Source: Isoetes taiwanensis
Taxonomy: Eukaryota > Streptophyta > Lycopodiopsida > Isoetales > Isoetaceae
Assembly: GCA_021234155.1 (NCBI GenBank)
Contig: JAJEKV010000207.1
Location: 1-64,000 of the forward strand
Length of the DNA stretch: 64,000 nucleotides
Direction: 5' to 3'
The notes beneath the pieces were generated by a model. It made no database searches and was not told the DNA's origin. It worked only from the letters and a program-made list of their open reading frames with translations. Numbering within the stretch: the first letter of the stretch is position 1; every line of letters begins with the position of its first letter. Both the position numbers and the translations under genes were made by a program. Positions 1 through 11,833 of this stretch are shown here, in pieces.

Positions 1-445
1 AGGTTTCCTTTCTCAATCTTAGGACATGTAATTGTATTTGTGAAGGAGATCACTTTGCAAAACTGAAGTAATATCCCAAAGCTTCTTTCCTTGTCCAAAT
101 AAGTATAGCAATTCACACAATTTATCCCAACAATATTAGCAACCAAATCTTCCTTCTTTACGGTGCCAAGGTGTATGTTTCTGTAGCTCAGTCTTTACTT
201 CTATTTAATCTTTGGAGAACCCAATCCTTTCTTCATAAGAGTCATCTCGAGCTCAATCTTTAATTTTGTCTAGTCTTTATTGATATGCTAATGGTCGGTA
301 CTTCCATTATATGAATATGGTAGTTGTGGGCTAGTAATCCTTAACGTGGTATGGTCAATCTTTTCTCGCATTAAAATCGTCTCCACAATGTTGGTTTAGT
401 CTATTATTTATTGGTAGAGTTGGTCAGCACATTTTTCAAAAACAT

Positions 446-529
446 GCTAGCTGTGGGGTTTGAACCCCTGCGCATGAGTCTGCAGACGATCTTAAGTCGT
501 CCCCTTAGACCACTTTCGGGCAAGCTAGC
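446..529 (-). pseudogene. Degenerate tRNA-Leu(UAA), unit 1
   Basis: The acceptor ends and the anticodon loop (CTTAAGA) remain. The T-arm to variable-arm region is altered, one C is missing from the D-arm run, and TT is inserted (CACTTTCGGG instead of CACTCGGG). The T stem no longer pairs fully. Confidence 0.8.
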
Positions 530-1118
530 CAACAATATTGATATATTTATAGTATCAATTTCAACTATTACTTACAGCTCTAACGAGATGTACATGTCTT
601 TCTACGCTCCATTTCCTCAAAAGGTGAGGGGCTACCATTTTATAAATCATGTGGCTATCAAAAGGTAGGAAGGTTTCCTTTCTCAATCTTGGACATGTAA
701 TTGTATTTGTGAAGGGAGATCACTTTGCAAAACCGAAGTAATATCCCAAAGCTTCTTTCCTTGTCCAAATAAGTATAGCAATTCACACAATTTATCCCAA
801 CAATATTAGCAACCAAATCTTCCTTCTTTTACGGTGCCAAGGTGTATGCGTTTTACGTAGCTCGGTCTTTACTTCTATTTAATCTTTGGAGAACCCAATC
901 CTTTCTTCATAAGAGTCATCTCGAGCTCAATCTTTAATTTTGTCTAGTCTTTATTGATATGCTAATGGTCGGTACTTCCATTATGAATATGGTAGTTGTG
1001 GGCTAGTAATCCTTAATGTGGTATGGTCAATCTTTTCTCGCATTAAAATCGTCTCCACAATGTTGGTTTAGTCTATTATTTATTGGTAGAGTTGGTCAAG
1101 CACATTTTTGAAAAACAT

Positions 1119-1223
1119 GCTAGGCTATTTTGTGGGGTTTGAACCCATTGCGCACATGATGATCAATTTATCCCAATGAGCGATCTTAAGTCGTCCCCTT
1201 AGACCACTTTCGGGCAAGCTAGC
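1119..1223 (-). pseudogene. Degenerate tRNA-Leu(UAA) with insertions, unit 2
   Basis: This copy is 105 nt instead of 83. Extra bases lie in the acceptor 3' strand and about 16 extra bases lie between the variable arm and anticodon stem. That extra piece resembles the unit's own CAATTTATCCCA sequence, as if copied from elsewhere in the unit. Confidence 0.8.
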
Positions 1224-1831
1224 CAACAATATTGATATATTTATAGTATCAATTTCAACTATTACTTACAGCTCTAACTCGCATTAAGATGTACATGTCT
1301 TTCTACGCTCCATTTCCTCAAAAGGTGAGGGGCTACCATTTTATAAATCATTTTATAAATCATGTGGCTATCAAAAGGTAGGAAGGTTTCCTTTCTCAAT
1401 CTTGGACATGTAATTGTATTTGTGAAGGGAGATCACTTTGCAAAACCGAAGTAATATCCCAAAGCTTCTTTCCTTGTCCAAATAAGTATAGCAATTCACA
1501 CAATTTATCCCAACAATATTAGCAACCAAATCTTCCTTCTTTACGGTGCCAAGGTGTATGTTTCGTTCAGTATTTTCGGTCTTTACTTCTATTTAATCTT
1601 TGGAGAACCAATCCTTTCTTCATAAGAGTCATCTCGAGAGCTCAATCTTTAATTTTGTCTAGTCTTTATTGATATGCTAATGGTCGGTACTTCCATTATG
1701 AATATGGTAGTTTGGGCTAGTAATCCTTAATGTGGTATGGTCAATCTTTTCTCGCATTAAAATCGTCTCCACAATGTTGGTTTAGTCTATTATTTATTGG
1801 TAGAGTTATAGCACACATTTTTCAAAAACAT

Positions 1832-1919
1832 GCTAGGCTGTGGGGGTTTGAACCCACGCAGCCCACATGAGTTTGACGATCTTAAGTCGTCCCCTTAGAC
1901 CACTTTCGGGCAAGCTAGC
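1832..1919 (-). pseudogene. Degenerate tRNA-Leu(UAA), unit 3
   Basis: An extra G sits in the acceptor strand and in the G run of the T arm. The variable arm is rewritten and the D-arm has the CACTTTCGGG change. The anticodon loop is intact. Confidence 0.78.
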
Positions 1920-2505
1920 CAACAATATTGATATATTTATAGTATCAATTTCAACTATTACTTACAGCTCTAATGAGATGTACATGTCTTTCTCATGCTC
2001 CATTTCCTCAAAAGGTGAGGGGCTACCATTTTATAAATCATGTGGCTATCAAAAGGTAGGAAGGTTTCCTTTCTCAATCTTGGACATGTAATTGTATTTG
2101 TGAAGGGAGATCACTTTGCAAAACTGAAGTAATATCCCAAAGCTTCTTTCCTTGTCCAAATAAGTATAGCAATTCACACAATTTATCCCAACAATATTAG
2201 CAACCAAATCTTCCTTCTTTACGATTGCCAAGGTGTATGTTTACGTAGCTGGGTCTTTACTTCTATTTAATCTTTGGAGAACCCAATCCTTTCTTCATAA
2301 GAGTCATCTCGAACTCAATCTTTAATTTTGTCTAGTCTTTGTTGATTTGCTAATGGTCGGTACTTCCATTATGAATATGGTAGTTGTGGGCTAGTAATCC
2401 TTAACGTGGTATGGTCAATCTTTTCTCGCATTAAAATCGTCTCCACAATGTTGGTTTAGTCTATTATTTATTGGTAGAGTTGGTCAGCACATTTTTCAAA
2501 AACAT

Positions 2506-2589
2506 GCTAGCTGTGGGGTTTGAACCCACGCGCACATGAGTCTTGAGCGATCTTAAGTCGTCCCCCTTAGACCACTCGGGCAAGCTAGC
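2506..2589 (-). tRNA. tRNA-Leu(UAA), near-intact copy, unit 4
   Basis: Acceptor, D and T arms match the perfect copies. The change is GTGCAGACG to GTCTTGAGCG at the variable arm and the edge of the anticodon stem. It adds one base, leaves one mismatch and a wobble in the anticodon stem, and weakens the variable arm. It could be functional or recently broken. Confidence 0.55.
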
Positions 2590-3177
2590 CAACAATATTG
2601 ATATATTTATAGTATCGAATTTCAACTATTACTTACAGCTCTAATGAGATGTACATGTCTTTCTACGCTCCATTTCCTCAAAAGGTGAGAGGCTACCATT
2701 TTATAAATCATGTGGCTATCAAAAGGTAGGAAGGTTTCTTTTCTCAATCTTCAGACATGTAATTGTATTTGTGAAGGGAGATCACTTTGCAAAACCGAAG
2801 TAATATCCCAAAGCTTCTTCCCTTGTCCAAATAAGTATAGCAATTCACACAATTTATCCCAACAATATTAGCAACCAAATCTTCCTTCTTTACGGTGCCA
2901 AGGTGTACGTTTCTGTAGCTCAGTCTTTACTTCTATTTAATCTTTGGAGAACCGAATCCTTTCTTCATAAGAGTCATCTCCAGAACTCAATCTTTAATTT
3001 TGTCTAGTCTTTATTGATATGCTAATGGTCGGTACTTCCATTATGAATATGGTAGTTTTGGGCTAGTAATCCTCAATGTGGTATGGTCAATCTTTTCTTG
3101 CATTAAAATCGTCTCCACAATGTTGGTTTAATCTATTATTTATTGGTAGAGTTGGTCAGCACATTTTTGAAAAACAT

Positions 3178-3267
3178 GCTAGTAATTTGTGGGGTTTGAA
3201 AATTGGCGCACATGAGTCTTGAGGCGATCTTAAGTCGTCCCCTTAGACCACTTTCGGGCAAGCTAGC
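3178..3267 (-). pseudogene. Degenerate tRNA-Leu(UAA), unit 5
   Basis: The T arm is destroyed: GAACCCACGCGC of the good copies is replaced by GAAAATTGGCGC. The acceptor strand is broken by an inserted TAAT and the D-arm has the TT insertion. Confidence 0.8.
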
Positions 3268-3859
3268 CAACAATATTGATATATTTATAGTATCGAATTT
3301 CAACTATTACTTACAGCTCTAATGAGATGTACATGTCTTTCTACGCTCCATTTCTTCAAAATGTGAGAGGCTACCATTTTATAAATCATGTGACTATCAA
3401 AAGGTAGGAAGGTTTCCTTTCTCAATCTTCAGACATGTAATTGTATTTGTGAAGGGAGATCACTTTGCAAAACTGAAGTAATATCCCAAAGCTTCTTTCC
3501 TTGTCCAAATAAGTATAGCAATTCACACAATTTATCCCAACAATATTAGCAACCAAATCTTCCTTCTTTTACGGTTGCCAAGGTGTATGTTTACGTAGCT
3601 CGGGTCTTTACTTCTATTTAATCTTTGGAGAACCGAATCCTTTCTTCATAAGAGTCATCTGTTGAGCTCAATCTTTAATTTTGTCTAGTCTTTATTGATA
3701 TGCTAATGGTCGGTACTTCCATTATGAATATGGTAGTTGTGGGCTAATAATCCTCAATGTGGTATGGTCAATCTTTTCTCGCATTAAAATCGTCTCCACA
3801 ATGTTGGTTTAGTCTATTATTTATTGGTAGGGTAAACATAGCACATTTTTCAAAAACAT

Positions 3860-3941
3860 GCTAGCTTTGGGGGTTTGAACCCACGCACATGAGTTGAGGC
3901 GATCTTAAGTCGTCCCCTTAGACCCTTTCGGGCAAGCTAGC
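3860..3941 (-). pseudogene. Degenerate tRNA-Leu(UAA), unit 6
   Basis: The variable arm is shortened and the D-arm loses bases (GACCCTTTCGGG). The T stem and anticodon loop are still recognisable. Confidence 0.78.
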
Positions 3942-4532
3942 CAACAAATTATTGATATATTTATAGTATCAAATTTCAACTATTACTTACAGCTCTAACG
4001 AGATGTACATGTCTTTCTACGCTCCAGTTCCTCAAAAGGTGAGGGGCTACCATTTTGTAAATCTTGTGGCTATCAAAAGGTAGGAAGGTTTCCTTTCTCA
4101 ATCTTCAGACATGTAATTGTATTTGTGAAGGGAGATCACTTTGCAAAACTGAAGTAATATCCCAAAGCTTCTTCCCTTGTCCAAATAAGTATAGCAATTC
4201 ACACAATTTATCCCAACAATATTAGCAACCAAATCTTCCTTCTTTCTGATTGCCAAGGTGTATGTTTATGTAGCTCAGTCTTTACTTCTATTTAATCTTT
4301 GGAGAACCGAATCCTTTCTTCATAAGAGTCATCTCCAGAGCTCAATCTTTAATTTTGTCTAGTCTTTATTGATATGCTAATGGTCGGTACTTCCATTATG
4401 AATATGGTAGTTTTGGGCTAGTAATCCTCAATGTGGTATGGTCAATCTTTTCTCGCATTAAAATCGTCTCCACAATGTTGGTTTAGTCTATTATTTATTG
4501 GTAGAGTTGGTCAGCACATTTTTGAAAAACAT

Positions 4533-4619
4533 GCTAGCTGTGGGGTTTGAACCCATGCCAAGCACATGAGTGGAGACGATCTTAAGTCGTCCCCTTAGAC
4601 CACTTTCGGGCAAGCTAGC
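4533..4619 (-). pseudogene. Degenerate tRNA-Leu(UAA), unit 7
   Basis: The T-stem 5' strand and variable arm carry insertions (CCCATGCCAAGCACATG) and the D-arm has the CACTTTCGGG change. Confidence 0.78.
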
Positions 4620-5208
4620 CAACAATATTGATATATTTATAGTATCAAATTTCAACTATTACTTACAGCTCTACTTGAGATGTACATGTCTTTCTACGCT
4701 CCATTTCCTCAAAAGGTGAGAGGCTACCATTTTATAAATCATGTGGCTATCAAAAGGTAGGAAGGTTTCCTTTCTCAATCTTCAGACATGTAATTGTATT
4801 TGTGAAGGGAGATCACTTTGCAAAACTGAAGTAATATCCCAAAGCTTCTTTCCTTGTCCAAATAAGTATAGCAATTCACACAATTTATCCCAACAATATT
4901 AGCAACCAAATCTTCCTTCTTCTTTACGATTGCCAAGGTGTATGTTTTACGTAGCTCGAGTCTTTACTTCTATTTAATCTTTGGAGAACCCAATCCTTTC
5001 TTCATAAGAGTCATCTCCAGAGCTCGGTCTTTAATGTTGTCTAGTCTTTGTTGATATGCTAATGGTCGGTACTTCTATTATGAATATGGTAGTTGTGGGC
5101 TAGTAATCCTTAATGTGGTATGGTCAACCTTTTCTCGCATCGTCTCCACAATGTTGGTTTAGTCTATTATTTATTGGTAGAGTTGGTCAGCACATTTTTC
5201 AAAAACAT

Positions 5209-5291
5209 GCTAGCTGTGGGGTTTGAACCCACGCGCACATGAGTGCAGACGATCTTAAGTCGTCCCCCTTAGACCACTCGGGCAAGCTAGC
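5209..5291 (-). tRNA. tRNA-Leu(UAA), intact, unit 8
   Basis: This is a full 83-nt tRNA read on the minus strand. The acceptor stem GCTAGCT/AGCTAGC pairs over 7 bp. The D stem is CCC/GGG. The anticodon stem is GACGA/TCGTC with loop CTTAAGA, so the anticodon is UAA (leucine). The variable arm pairs as TGCAC/GTGCG-type bases, as expected for class II tRNALeu. The T arm is GTGGG-TTCAAAC-CCCAC. The A box (TTGCCCGAGTGG) and B box (GGTTCAAACCC) fit Pol III promoters. A run of five T follows the 3' end after 3-4 nt, a Pol III terminator. Upstream lies ACTATAAATATATCAAT, a TATA-like and CAA context typical of plant tRNA genes. CCA is not encoded. Confidence 0.95.
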
Positions 5292-5869
5292 CAACAATAT
5301 TGATATATTTATAGTATCGAATTTCAACTATTACTTACAGCTCTAATGAGATGTACATGTCTTTCTACGCTCCATTTCCTCAAAAGGTGAGAGGCTACCA
5401 TTTTATAAATCATGTGGCTATCAAAAGGTAGGAAGGTTTCCTTTCTCAATCTTCAGACATGTAATTGTATTTGTGAAGGGAGATCACTTTGCAAAACTGA
5501 AGTAATATCCCAAAGCTTCTTCCCTTGTCCAAATAAGTATAGCAATTCACACAATTTATCCCAACAATATTAGCAACCAAATCTTCCTTCTTTACGGTGC
5601 CAAGGTGTATGTTTTACGTAGCTCGAGTCTTTACTTCTATTTAATCTTTGGAGAACCGAATCCTTTCTTCATAAGAGTCATCTCCAGAGCTCAATCTTTA
5701 ATTTTGTCTAGTCTTTATTGATATGCTAATGGTCGGTACTTCCATTATGAATATGGTAGTTGTGGGCTAGTAATCCTCAATGTGGTATGGTCAATCGTCT
5801 CCACTATATTGGTTTTGTCTATTATTTATTGGTAGGGTAAACATAGTCAGTACATTTTTCATAAAACAT

Positions 5870-5952
5870 GCTAGCTGTGGGGTTTGAACCCACGCGCACA
5901 TGAGTGCAGACGATCTTAAGTCGTCCCCCTTAGACCACTCGGGCAAGCTAGC
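5870..5952 (-). tRNA. tRNA-Leu(UAA), intact, unit 9
   Basis: All 83 bases are identical to the unit-8 copy. The terminator context reads ATGTTTTATGAAAAATG on the minus strand, so the first T run is four bases rather than five. Confidence 0.95.
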
Positions 5953-6528
5953 CAACAATATTGATATATTTATAGTATCGAATTTCAACAATTACTTACA
6001 GCTCTAACGAGATGTACAGGTCTTTCTACGCTCTATTTCCTCAAAAGGTTAGGGGCTACCATTTTGTAAAACTTGTGGCTATCAAAAGGTAGGAAGGTTT
6101 CTTTTCTCAATCTTCAGACATGTAATTGTATTTGTGAAGGGAGATCACTTTGCAAAACTGAAGTAATATCCCAAAGCTTCTTTCCTTGTCCAAATAAGTA
6201 TAGCAATTCACACAATTTATCCCAACAATATTAGCAACCAAATCTTCCTTCTTTACGGTGCCAAGGTGTACATTTCTGTAGCTCAGTCTTTACTTCTATT
6301 TAATCTTTGGAGAACCGAATACTTTCTTCATAAGAGTCATCTCCAGAACTCAATCTTTAATTTTGTCTTGTCTTTATTGATATGCTAATGGTCGGTACTT
6401 CCATTATGAATATGGTAGTTGTGGGCTAGTAATCCTCAATGTGGTATGGTCAATCGTCTCCACTATATTGGTTTTGTCTATTATTTATTGGTAGGGTAAA
6501 CATAGTCAGTACATTTTTCATAAAACAT

Positions 6529-6611
6529 GCTAGCTGTGGGGTTTGAACCCACGCGCACATGAGTGCAGACGATCTTAAGTCGTCCCCCTTAGACCACTCG
6601 GGCAAGCTAGC
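6529..6611 (-). tRNA. tRNA-Leu(UAA), intact, unit 10
   Basis: Identical in sequence to the unit-9 copy. Units 9 and 10 also share almost all their flanks, including GGTAGGGTAAACATAGTCAG, so they are a recent duplication. Confidence 0.95.
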
Positions 6612-7199
6612 CAACAATATTGATATATTTATAGTATCGAATTTCAACAATTACTTACAGCTCTAACGAGATGTACAGGTCTTTCTACGCTCTATTTCCT
6701 CAAAAGGTTAGGGGCTACCATTTTGTAAAACTTGTGGCTATCAAAAGGTAGGAAGGTTTCTTTTCTCAATCTTCAGACATGTAATTGTATTTGTGAAGGG
6801 AGATCACTTTGCAAAACCGAAGTCATATCCCAAAGCTTCTTCCCTTGTCCAAATAAGTATAGCAATTCACACAATTTATCCCAACAATATTAGCAACCAA
6901 ATCTTCCTTCTTTACGGTGCCAAGGTGTACGTTTCTGTAGCTCAGTCTTTACTTCTATTTAATTTTTTGAGAACCGAATCCTTTCTTCATAAGAGTCATC
7001 TCCAGAACTCAATCTTTAATTTTGTCTAGTCTTTATTGATATGCTAATGGTCGGTACTTCAATTATGAATATGGTAATTGTGGGCTAGTAATCCTTAATG
7101 TGGTATGGTCAATCTTTTCTCGCATTAAAATCGTCTCCACAATGTTGGTTTAATCTATTATTTATTGGTAGAGTTGGTCAGCACATTTTTGAAAAACGT

Positions 7200-7293
7200 G
7201 CTAGCTGTGGGTTTTGAACCCCGCCAAGCACATGAGTGAGTGCGATGACGATCTTAAGTCGTCCCCCCTTAGACCACTTTCGGGCAAGCTAGC
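7200..7293 (-). pseudogene. Degenerate tRNA-Leu(UAA), unit 11
   Basis: This copy is 94 nt. Insertions in the variable arm (GAGTGAGTGCGATGACG) and in the T-stem side add about 11 bases. The D-arm has the TT insertion and an extra C. Confidence 0.78.
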
Positions 7294-7909
7294 CAACAAT
7301 ATTGATATATTTATAGTATCAAATTTCAACTATTACTTACAAAGCTCTAATGAGATGTACATGTCTTTCTACGCTCCATTTCCTCAAAAGGTGAGGGGCT
7401 ACCATTTTATAAATCATGTGGCTATCAAAAGGTAGGAAGGTTTCCTTTCTCAATCTTGGACATGTAATTGTATTTGTGAAGGGAGATCACTTTGCAAAAC
7501 AAAGAAGTAATATCCCAAAGCTTCTTCCCTTGTCCAAATAAGTATAGCAATTCACACAATTTATCCCAAAAATATTAGCAACCAAATCTTCCTTCTTTAC
7601 GGTGCCAAGGTGTATGTTTCTGTAGCTCAGTCTTTACTTCTATTTAATCTTTGGAGAACCGAATACTTTCTTCATAAGAGTCATCTCCAGAACTCAATCT
7701 TTAATTTTGTCTTGTCTTTATTGATATGCTAATGGTCGGTACTTCCATTATGAATATGGTAGTTTTGGGCTAGTAATCCTCAATGTGGTATGATCAATCT
7801 TTTCTCAATGTGGCATGATCAATCTTTTCTCGCATTAAAATCGTCTCCACAATGTTGGTTTAGTCTATTATTTATTGGTAGAGCTGGTCAGCACATTTTT
7901 GAAAAACAT

Positions 7910-7992
7910 GCTAGCTGTGGGGTTTGAACCCACGCGCACATGAGTGCAGACGATCTTAAGTCGTCCCCCTTAGACCACTCGGGCAAGCTAGC
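7910..7992 (-). tRNA. tRNA-Leu(UAA), intact, unit 12
   Basis: All 83 bases match the unit-8 gene, with a TTTTT terminator after the 3' end. A 26-bp duplication upstream on the plus strand (TCAATGTGG near 7790-7815) lengthens this unit but does not touch the tRNA. Confidence 0.95.
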
Positions 7993-8629
7993 CAACAATA
8001 TTGATATATTTATAGTATCGAATTTCAACTATTACTTACAGCTCTAACGAGATGTACATGTCTTTCTACGCTCCATTTCCTCAAAAGGTGAGAGGCTACC
8101 ATTTTATAAATCATGTGGCTATCAAAAGGTAGGAAGGTTTCCTTTCTCAATCTTCAGACATGTAATTGTATTTGTGAAGGGAGATCACTTTGCAAAACTG
8201 AAGTAATATCCCAAAGCTTCTTTCCTTGTCCAAATAAGTATAGCAATTCACACAATTTATCCCAACAATATTAGCAACCAAATCTTCCTTCTTTACGGTG
8301 CCAAGGTGTACGTTTCTGTAGCTCAGTCTTTACTTCTATTTAATCTTTGGAGAACCGAATCCTTTCTTCATAAGAGTCATCTCCAGAGCTCAATCTTTAA
8401 TTTTGTCTAGTCTTTATTGATATGCTAATGGTCGGTACTTCCATTATGAATACGGTAGTTTTGGGCTAGTAATACTTAATGTGGTATAGTCAATCTTTTC
8501 TCAATATGGTAGTTTTGGGCTAGTAATCCTTAATGTGGTATGGTCAATCTTTTCTCGCATTAAAATCGTCTCCACAATGTTGGTTTAGTCTATTATTTAT
8601 TGGTAGAGTAGCACATTTTTCAAAAATAT

Positions 8630-8698
8630 GCTAGCTGTGGGGTTTGAACCCACGCACACATGAGTGCAGACGATCTTAAGTCACTCGGGCAAGCTAGC
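8630..8698 (-). pseudogene. tRNA-Leu(UAA) with D-arm deletion, unit 13
   Basis: Fourteen bases are missing between the anticodon stem and D arm (AAGTCACTCGGG), removing half of each. The acceptor, T arm and variable arm remain. It cannot fold as a tRNA. Confidence 0.85.
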
Positions 8699-9285
8699 CA
8701 ACAATATTAATATATTTATAGTATCAAATTTCAACTATTACTTACAGCTCTAACGAGATGTACAAGTCTTTCTACGCTCCATTTCCTCAAAAGGTGAGGG
8801 GCTACCATTTTGTAAATCTTGTGGCTATCAAAAGGTAGGAAGGTTTCTTTTCTCAATCTTCGGACATGTAATTGTATTTGTGAAGGGAGATCACTTTGGA
8901 AAACCAAAGTAATATCCCAAAGCTTCTTCCCTTGTCCAAATAAGTATAGCAATTCACACAATTTATCCCAACAATATTAGCAACCAAATCTTCCTTCTTT
9001 ACGGTGCCAGGTGTACGTTTCTGTAGCTCAGTCTTTACTTCTATTTAATCTTTGGAGAACCGAATCCTTTCTTCATAAGAGTCATCTCTAGAACTCAATC
9101 TTTAATTTTGTCTAGTCTTTATTGATATGCTAATGGTCGGTACTTCCATTATGAATATGGTAGTTTTGGGCTAGTAATCCTCAATGTGGTATGGTCAATC
9201 TTTTCTCGCATTAAAATCGTCTCCACAATGTTGGTTTAGTCTATTATTTATTGGTAGAGTTGGTCAGCACATTTTTGAAAAACAT

Positions 9286-9368
9286 GCTAGCTGTGGGGTT
9301 TGAACCCACGCGCACATGAGTGCAAACGATCTTAAGTCGTCCCCCTTAGACCACTCGGGCAAGCTAGC
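9286..9368 (-). tRNA. tRNA-Leu(UAA), one substitution, unit 14
   Basis: This copy is 83 nt with a single change (GCAGACG to GCAAACG) that turns the outer anticodon-stem pair into a G-U wobble. It should still fold. Confidence 0.88.
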
Positions 9369-9844
9369 CAACAATATTGATATATTTATAGTATCGAATT
9401 TCAACTATTACTTATAGCTCTAACGAGATGTACATGTCTTTCTACGCTCCATTTCCTCAAAAGGTGAGAGGCTACCATTTTATAAATCATGTGGCTATCA
9501 AAAGGTAGGAAGGTTTCCTTTCTCAATCTTCAGACATGTAATTGTATTTGTGAAGGGAGATCACTTTGCAAAACTGAAGTAATATCCCAAAGCTTCTTCC
9601 CTTGTCCAAATAAGTATAGCAATTCACACAATTTATCCCAACAATATTAGCAACCAAATCTTCCAGAGCTCAATCTTTAATTTTGTCTAGTCTTTATTGA
9701 TATGCTAATGGTCGGTACTTCCATTATGAATATAGTAGTTGTGGGCTAGTAATCCTTAATGTGGTATGGTCAATCTTTTCTCGCATTAAAATCGTCTCCA
9801 CAATGTTGGTTTTGTCTATTAGTCAGTACATTTTTCAGAAACAT

Positions 9845-9927
9845 GCTAGCTATGGGGGTTTGAACCTTTCTACATGAGTCTTTGGGCGATCTTAAGTCGT
9901 CCCCTTAGACCACTTGGGCAAACTAGC
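9845..9927 (-). pseudogene. Degenerate tRNA-Leu(UAA), unit 15
   Basis: The T arm (GAACCTTTCTAC), variable arm and both acceptor strands (AACTAGC) are altered. It sits in the shortened 559-bp unit. Confidence 0.8.
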
Positions 9928-10341
9928 CAACAATATTAATATCTTTATAGTATCGAATTTCCCCTATTAGTTATAGCTCTGACGAGATGTACATGTCTTT
10001 CTACGCTCTATTCCCTCAAAAGGTGAGGGGCTACCATTTTGTAAATCAAGTGGCTATCAAAAGGTAGGAAGGTTTCTTTTCTCAATCTTCAGACATGTAA
10101 TTGTATTTGTGAAGGGAGATCACTTTGTAAAACCAAAGTAATATCCCAAAGCTTCTTCCCTTGTCCAAATAAGTATAGCAATTCACACAATTTATCCCAA
10201 CAATATTAGCAACCAAATCTTCCTTCTTTACTTCAGTCTTTACTTCTATTTAATCTCGCATTAAAATCGTCTCCACAATGTTGGTTTTGTCTATTATTTA
10301 TTGGTAGGGTAAACATAGTCAGTACATTTTTCAAAAAACAT

Positions 10342-10424
10342 GCTAGCTGTGGGGTTTGAACCCACGCGCACATGAGTGCAGACGATCTTAAGTCGTCCCC
10401 CTTAGACCACTCGGGCAAGCTAGC
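10342..10424 (-). tRNA. tRNA-Leu(UAA), intact, unit 16
   Basis: Identical 83-nt gene, although its unit is the shortest (497 bp). This shows the deletion in the unit spared the gene. The terminator is a run of six T. Confidence 0.94.
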
Positions 10425-10770
10425 GAACAATATTGATATATTTAAAGTATCGAATTTCAACTATTACTTACAGCTCTAACGAGATGTACAGGTCTTTCTA
10501 CGCTCCATTTCCTCAAAAGGTGAGGGGCTACCATTTTGTAAAACTTGTGGCTATCAAAAGGTAGGAAGGTTTCTTTTCTCAATCTTCAGACATGTAATTG
10601 TATTTGTGAAGGGAGATCACTTTGCAAAACCGAAGTAATATCCCAAAGCTTCTTCCCTTGTCCAAATAAGTATAGCAATTCACACAATTTATCCCAACAA
10701 TATTAGCAACCAAATCTTCCTTCTTTACGGTGCCAAGGTGTACGTTTCTGTAGCTCAGTCTTTACTTCTA

Positions 10771-11340
10771 TGCCACCGGGTGGCCTGGGAACGTTCCAAG
10801 AGTCAGTTACCGCCTAGGGGCGGTGTTGGGTAATTTTAAATGGCTCCAGATCTAAGGACCAATTTGGAGGCTGGGAAAAGGCATACAGCCTTTTCAGGGG
10901 CTAATCTTAGCCTTGGTAACCTTATATAAGGAGTTGGAGACGATTTTGGAACGGACAGTTCTGCAACTGGAGCCAAGCAATTGGAGAGGCTTGCTCTTCC
11001 TTTCTTCTGTTTCTTAGTGTTTCACTCCATTTCGAATTGATTGTGGATCAATTGGGGCTATTCCGAGTTACTCCATAACTTGTGGTGTTCGCTTGTGGAG
11101 TTGTTCCGTTCTTGGAGCATTTTTTTTACTCTCTTCTGAGCAATACTGCTACTGCAGTATTGAGTTCTCGTGATAGAACTTCTGAAGCTGGGCTTCAGGC
11201 CGATCCTAGGGATCAATAACGGTTGCGCGTGGGGAGTTCTGGGAACTCAAGGTTGAGAGGAACTCTAGGAGTCCTAGGTAGCGCAACCCGTCTTCTACTT
11301 TCTGTAGGCTGTAACATTAGTAGCTAACTAAAGACTTGCT
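10771..11340 (+). mobile_element. LTR-like segment at the edge of the tRNA array
   Basis: The array stops abruptly at 10770 and unrelated DNA begins with TGCCACCGGGTGGC, which contains a short palindrome. A TATA-like motif (CTTATATAAGGAG) lies near 10919. The segment could end near 11314 (CTGTAACA), giving a TG...CA LTR of about 540 bp. It does not match the 3' LTR start predicted for the neighbouring Copia element (TGTCAGTTGG), I see no second copy and no target duplication, and the array does not resume on its right. It may be a solo LTR or the left end of a different element. Confidence 0.35.
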
Positions 11341-11833
11341 ATTTTTCTAAAATGTGGGCTATTTAACTTCTTTGAAAATTGTCCTGCAACTTGTGTTTTC
11401 ATCATCTCTACTATTTATGGCAAGCCAAAGTCCGTGTCTTGCACAGAGAAGTCTCCTCTGGAATTATTAAATCCTTATGGTACATCTAAGGTGAGCAGAA
11501 TATACAATTACAATTGGAAAAAAGCTATTTACCACTGTAGATGAATGGAAAAATTGGTGCTTTTGCAGCTTTGCGTGGAACAAATTTTTAGTGCTCATTG
11601 TTCTTTATTTAGACTCCGTTAGAGACTATAAAGTAGATCTCATATGAATGCAAATCACCAAGTTTTTTGCTATCTTGTGCTCTTGTGCCTTTGCCTTTTT
11701 TGTTGATTATCATTTGCATGCTTTATCAACTTATAGGTTATGGGCCCACACATGCTCATGCTTGCATTGTCGCCACTAAGCTTTCTCTGTTGCACCAGAA
11801 GATTGTATTTTCTCTCTGTATATCTTTTCGCTC

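Larger units (their letters stand above)
1..10770. repeat. Tandem array of ~660-710 bp units, each with a minus-strand tRNA-Leu(UAA)
   Basis: Units begin with AGGTTTC at 1, 671, 1384, 2062, 2732, 3410, 4086, 4763, 5434, 6095, 6754, 7438, 8135, 8841, 9511, 10070 and 10567. Most are 659-713 bp. The units at 9511 and 10070 are shortened to 559 and 497 bp by internal deletions, and the last is cut at 10770 where LTR-like DNA begins. The array runs off the left edge. Flanking DNA in each unit is nearly identical between copies. Differences cluster in the tRNA segment and at a few recurring spots such as the GTAGCTC and CATCTC sites. Short open frames in the array repeat from unit to unit and are not genes. 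Confidence 0.97.

Noticed and set aside
411-668. Open frames of 60-85 codons recurring through the tandem array
   Set aside because: They recur only because the unit recurs, differ in frame between units, and overlap the tRNA on the other strand.
1-10770. Regular repeats that might suggest a CRISPR-like or satellite array without genes
   Set aside because: The units are ~660 bp with no short repeat/spacer structure, and each contains a foldable tRNA gene or its remnant.
10771-11314. The 5' LTR of the Copia element
   Set aside because: Its start does not match the predicted 3' LTR start after the polypurine tract at 15844-15859, and no primer-binding site follows.
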